Part shown: positions 5,151-5,982 of the stretch, piece by piece
How the letters are laid out: each line of letters starts with the position of its first letter
Position numbering within the stretch: the first letter of the stretch is position 1
DNA from: Candidatus Liptonbacteria bacterium RIFOXYD1_FULL_36_11
GTDB lineage: Bacteria; Patescibacteriota; Minisyncoccia; UBA6257; XYB1-36-10
Length of the DNA stretch: 5,982 nucleotides
Assembly (NCBI GenBank): GCA_001821375.1
Contig: MHLG01000002.1
Coordinates: forward strand, 40,267 to 46,248
Direction: 5' to 3'
Notes under the pieces: model-generated
Told to the model about the DNA's origin: nothing
Database searches by the model: none
The model's input: only the letters and a program-made list of their open reading frames with translations
Position numbers and translations under genes: made by a program

Positions 5151-5161
5151 TTTTTAGGGCT

Positions 5162-5982
5162 TTACTTTACTATTTTAGTAACCACTCCGGCACCAACAGT
5201 CTTACCACCCTCACGAATAGCAAACCTTTGCTGTTCTTCAAGAGCAACTGGAGAAATAAGTTTAACTTTAAACTTTATTGTGTCCCCCGGCATAACCATT
5301 TCCACTCCTTCTGGAAGTTCCACCTCTCCGGTTACGTCCGTCGTTCTTATATAAAACTGCGGCTTATAACCTTTAAAGAATGGAGTGTGTCTTCCTCCTT
5401 CTTCTTTAGATAAAATATAAACTTCAGATTCAAACTCTGTATGCGGGTTAACTGATCCCGGCTTTACTATAACCTGTCCTCTTTCTACTTCTTCTTTTTT
5501 TAAACCTCTAATTAAAATACCGACATTATCGCCTGCGCGTCCTTCATCTAAAGTCTTATTAAACATTTCAATGCCTGTCACCACCGTTTTTTGCGTCGGG
5601 CGTAATCCTACTACTTCAACTTCCTCGTTAACTTTTACTTGTCCCCTCTCTACTCTTCCGGTACAAACCGTGCCACGTCCTTCAATTGAAAAAATATCTT
5701 CAATCGGCATAAGAAACGGCTTACTAATATCACGCACTGGTTCCGGAATATAAGAATCTAATTTTTCTACCAACTCTAAAATTGGTTTTACTGCTTCGTC
5801 GTCAAGTGACTTTGTCTCCAGAGCTTTTAAAGCCGACCCTCGTACAATAGGAACCTCGTCTCCCGGAAAATTATATTTCTTTAAAAGTTCCCTTACTTCC
5901 GCTTCCACTAAATCAATTAACTCTGGGTCATCAACTTGATCAACTTTATTTAAGAACACTACAATAGCTGGCACACCAACTT
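5162..5982 (-). CDS. tuf: Elongation factor Tu, partial (N-terminal part outside the window)
   Basis: EF-Tu brings aminoacyl-tRNA to the ribosome as a GTP complex in the cytoplasm. The window holds 272 complete codons and the stop; the frame is open to the edge. By comparison with E. coli EF-Tu, roughly the first 124 residues (P loop, switch regions) lie beyond position 5982. Visible parts are the guanine-specificity motif NKVD (visible residues 11-14), the SALKAL motif (49-54), the domain II start with RGTVCTGRVERG, and domain III with GGRHTPFFKGY, FYIRTTDVTG, LPEGVEMVMPGD and the terminal RFAIREGGKTVGAGVV. Domains II and III look complete and intact. The GTG at 5974 is an internal Val codon, not a start. 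The order tuf-rpsJ is the usual join of the str and S10 operons. Confidence 0.98.
   Translation of the reverse strand, partial: VGVPAIVVFLNKVDQVDDPELIDLVEAEVRELLKKYNFPGDEVPIVRGSALKALETKSLDDEAVKPILELVEKLDSYIPEPVRDISKPFLMPIEDIFSIEGRGTVCTGRVERGQVKVNEEVEVVGLRPTQKTVVTGIEMFNKTLDEGRAGDNVGILIRGLKKEEVERGQVIVKPGSVNPHTEFESEVYILSKEEGGRHTPFFKGYKPQFYIRTTDVTGEVELPEGVEMVMPGDTIKFKVKLISPVALEEQQRFAIREGGKTVGAGVVTKIVK

Noticed and set aside
5132..5753. The + strand frames opposite tuf and the rpsJ start
   Set aside because: Antisense to a highly conserved gene; such frames are expected from its codon use.
1..5982. Mobile elements, CRISPR arrays, tRNA or rRNA
   Set aside because: No transposase or integrase motifs, no regularly spaced direct repeats and no cloverleaf or rRNA segments were seen on either strand.

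Overview
The window is an AT-rich, gene-dense bacterial fragment. The style fits a small-genome bacterium of the Candidate Phyla Radiation (Patescibacteria, perhaps a Parcubacteria-like lineage): very short intergenic gaps, A-rich coding strands, a ComEC split into a membrane protein and a separate metallo-beta-lactamase (MBL) protein, and conserved tuf and rpsJ next to small genes of no recognisable family. This placement is an inference from style; the visible part of EF-Tu and all of S10 could be used to test it. The standard code fits, because no gene here needs TGA as a sense codon.

Left part (about 1-1730, + strand). Three closely spaced genes appear to form an operon. The first encodes a membrane-anchored, helix-rich protein (90-863) with a Cys/His cluster just after its anchor. 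The second and third encode small zinc-ribbon proteins (885-1124 and 1131-1424) that share the same cysteine spacing. The second stop codon lies inside a 13-base Shine-Dalgarno (SD) sequence for the third gene. A terminator-like hairpin and a TATAAT box separate this operon from a 61-residue acidic orphan protein (1540-1725). None of these four genes is recognised, and they are the most likely place for an undescribed function.

Middle part (4729 down to 1777, - strand). A polyprenyl-phosphate sugar-1-phosphate transferase, the ComEC DNA-uptake channel and a membrane-tethered ComEC-type MBL hydrolase follow one another with 3- and 4-base gaps. ComEC and the MBL protein together make up the parts of a normal one-piece ComEC. 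The sugar transferase would start a lipid-linked surface glycan. This operon and the + strand genes converge on a shared hairpin at 1729-1770.

Right part (5982 down to 4797, - strand). The 3' two thirds of tuf are followed by rpsJ and then a strong terminator, so rpsJ is the last gene of its transcript and is not followed by rplC. The rpsJ start codon has no SD and sits inside a perfect inverted repeat. No tRNA, rRNA, CRISPR array or mobile element was seen, and no stretch over 300 bases lacks a gene.
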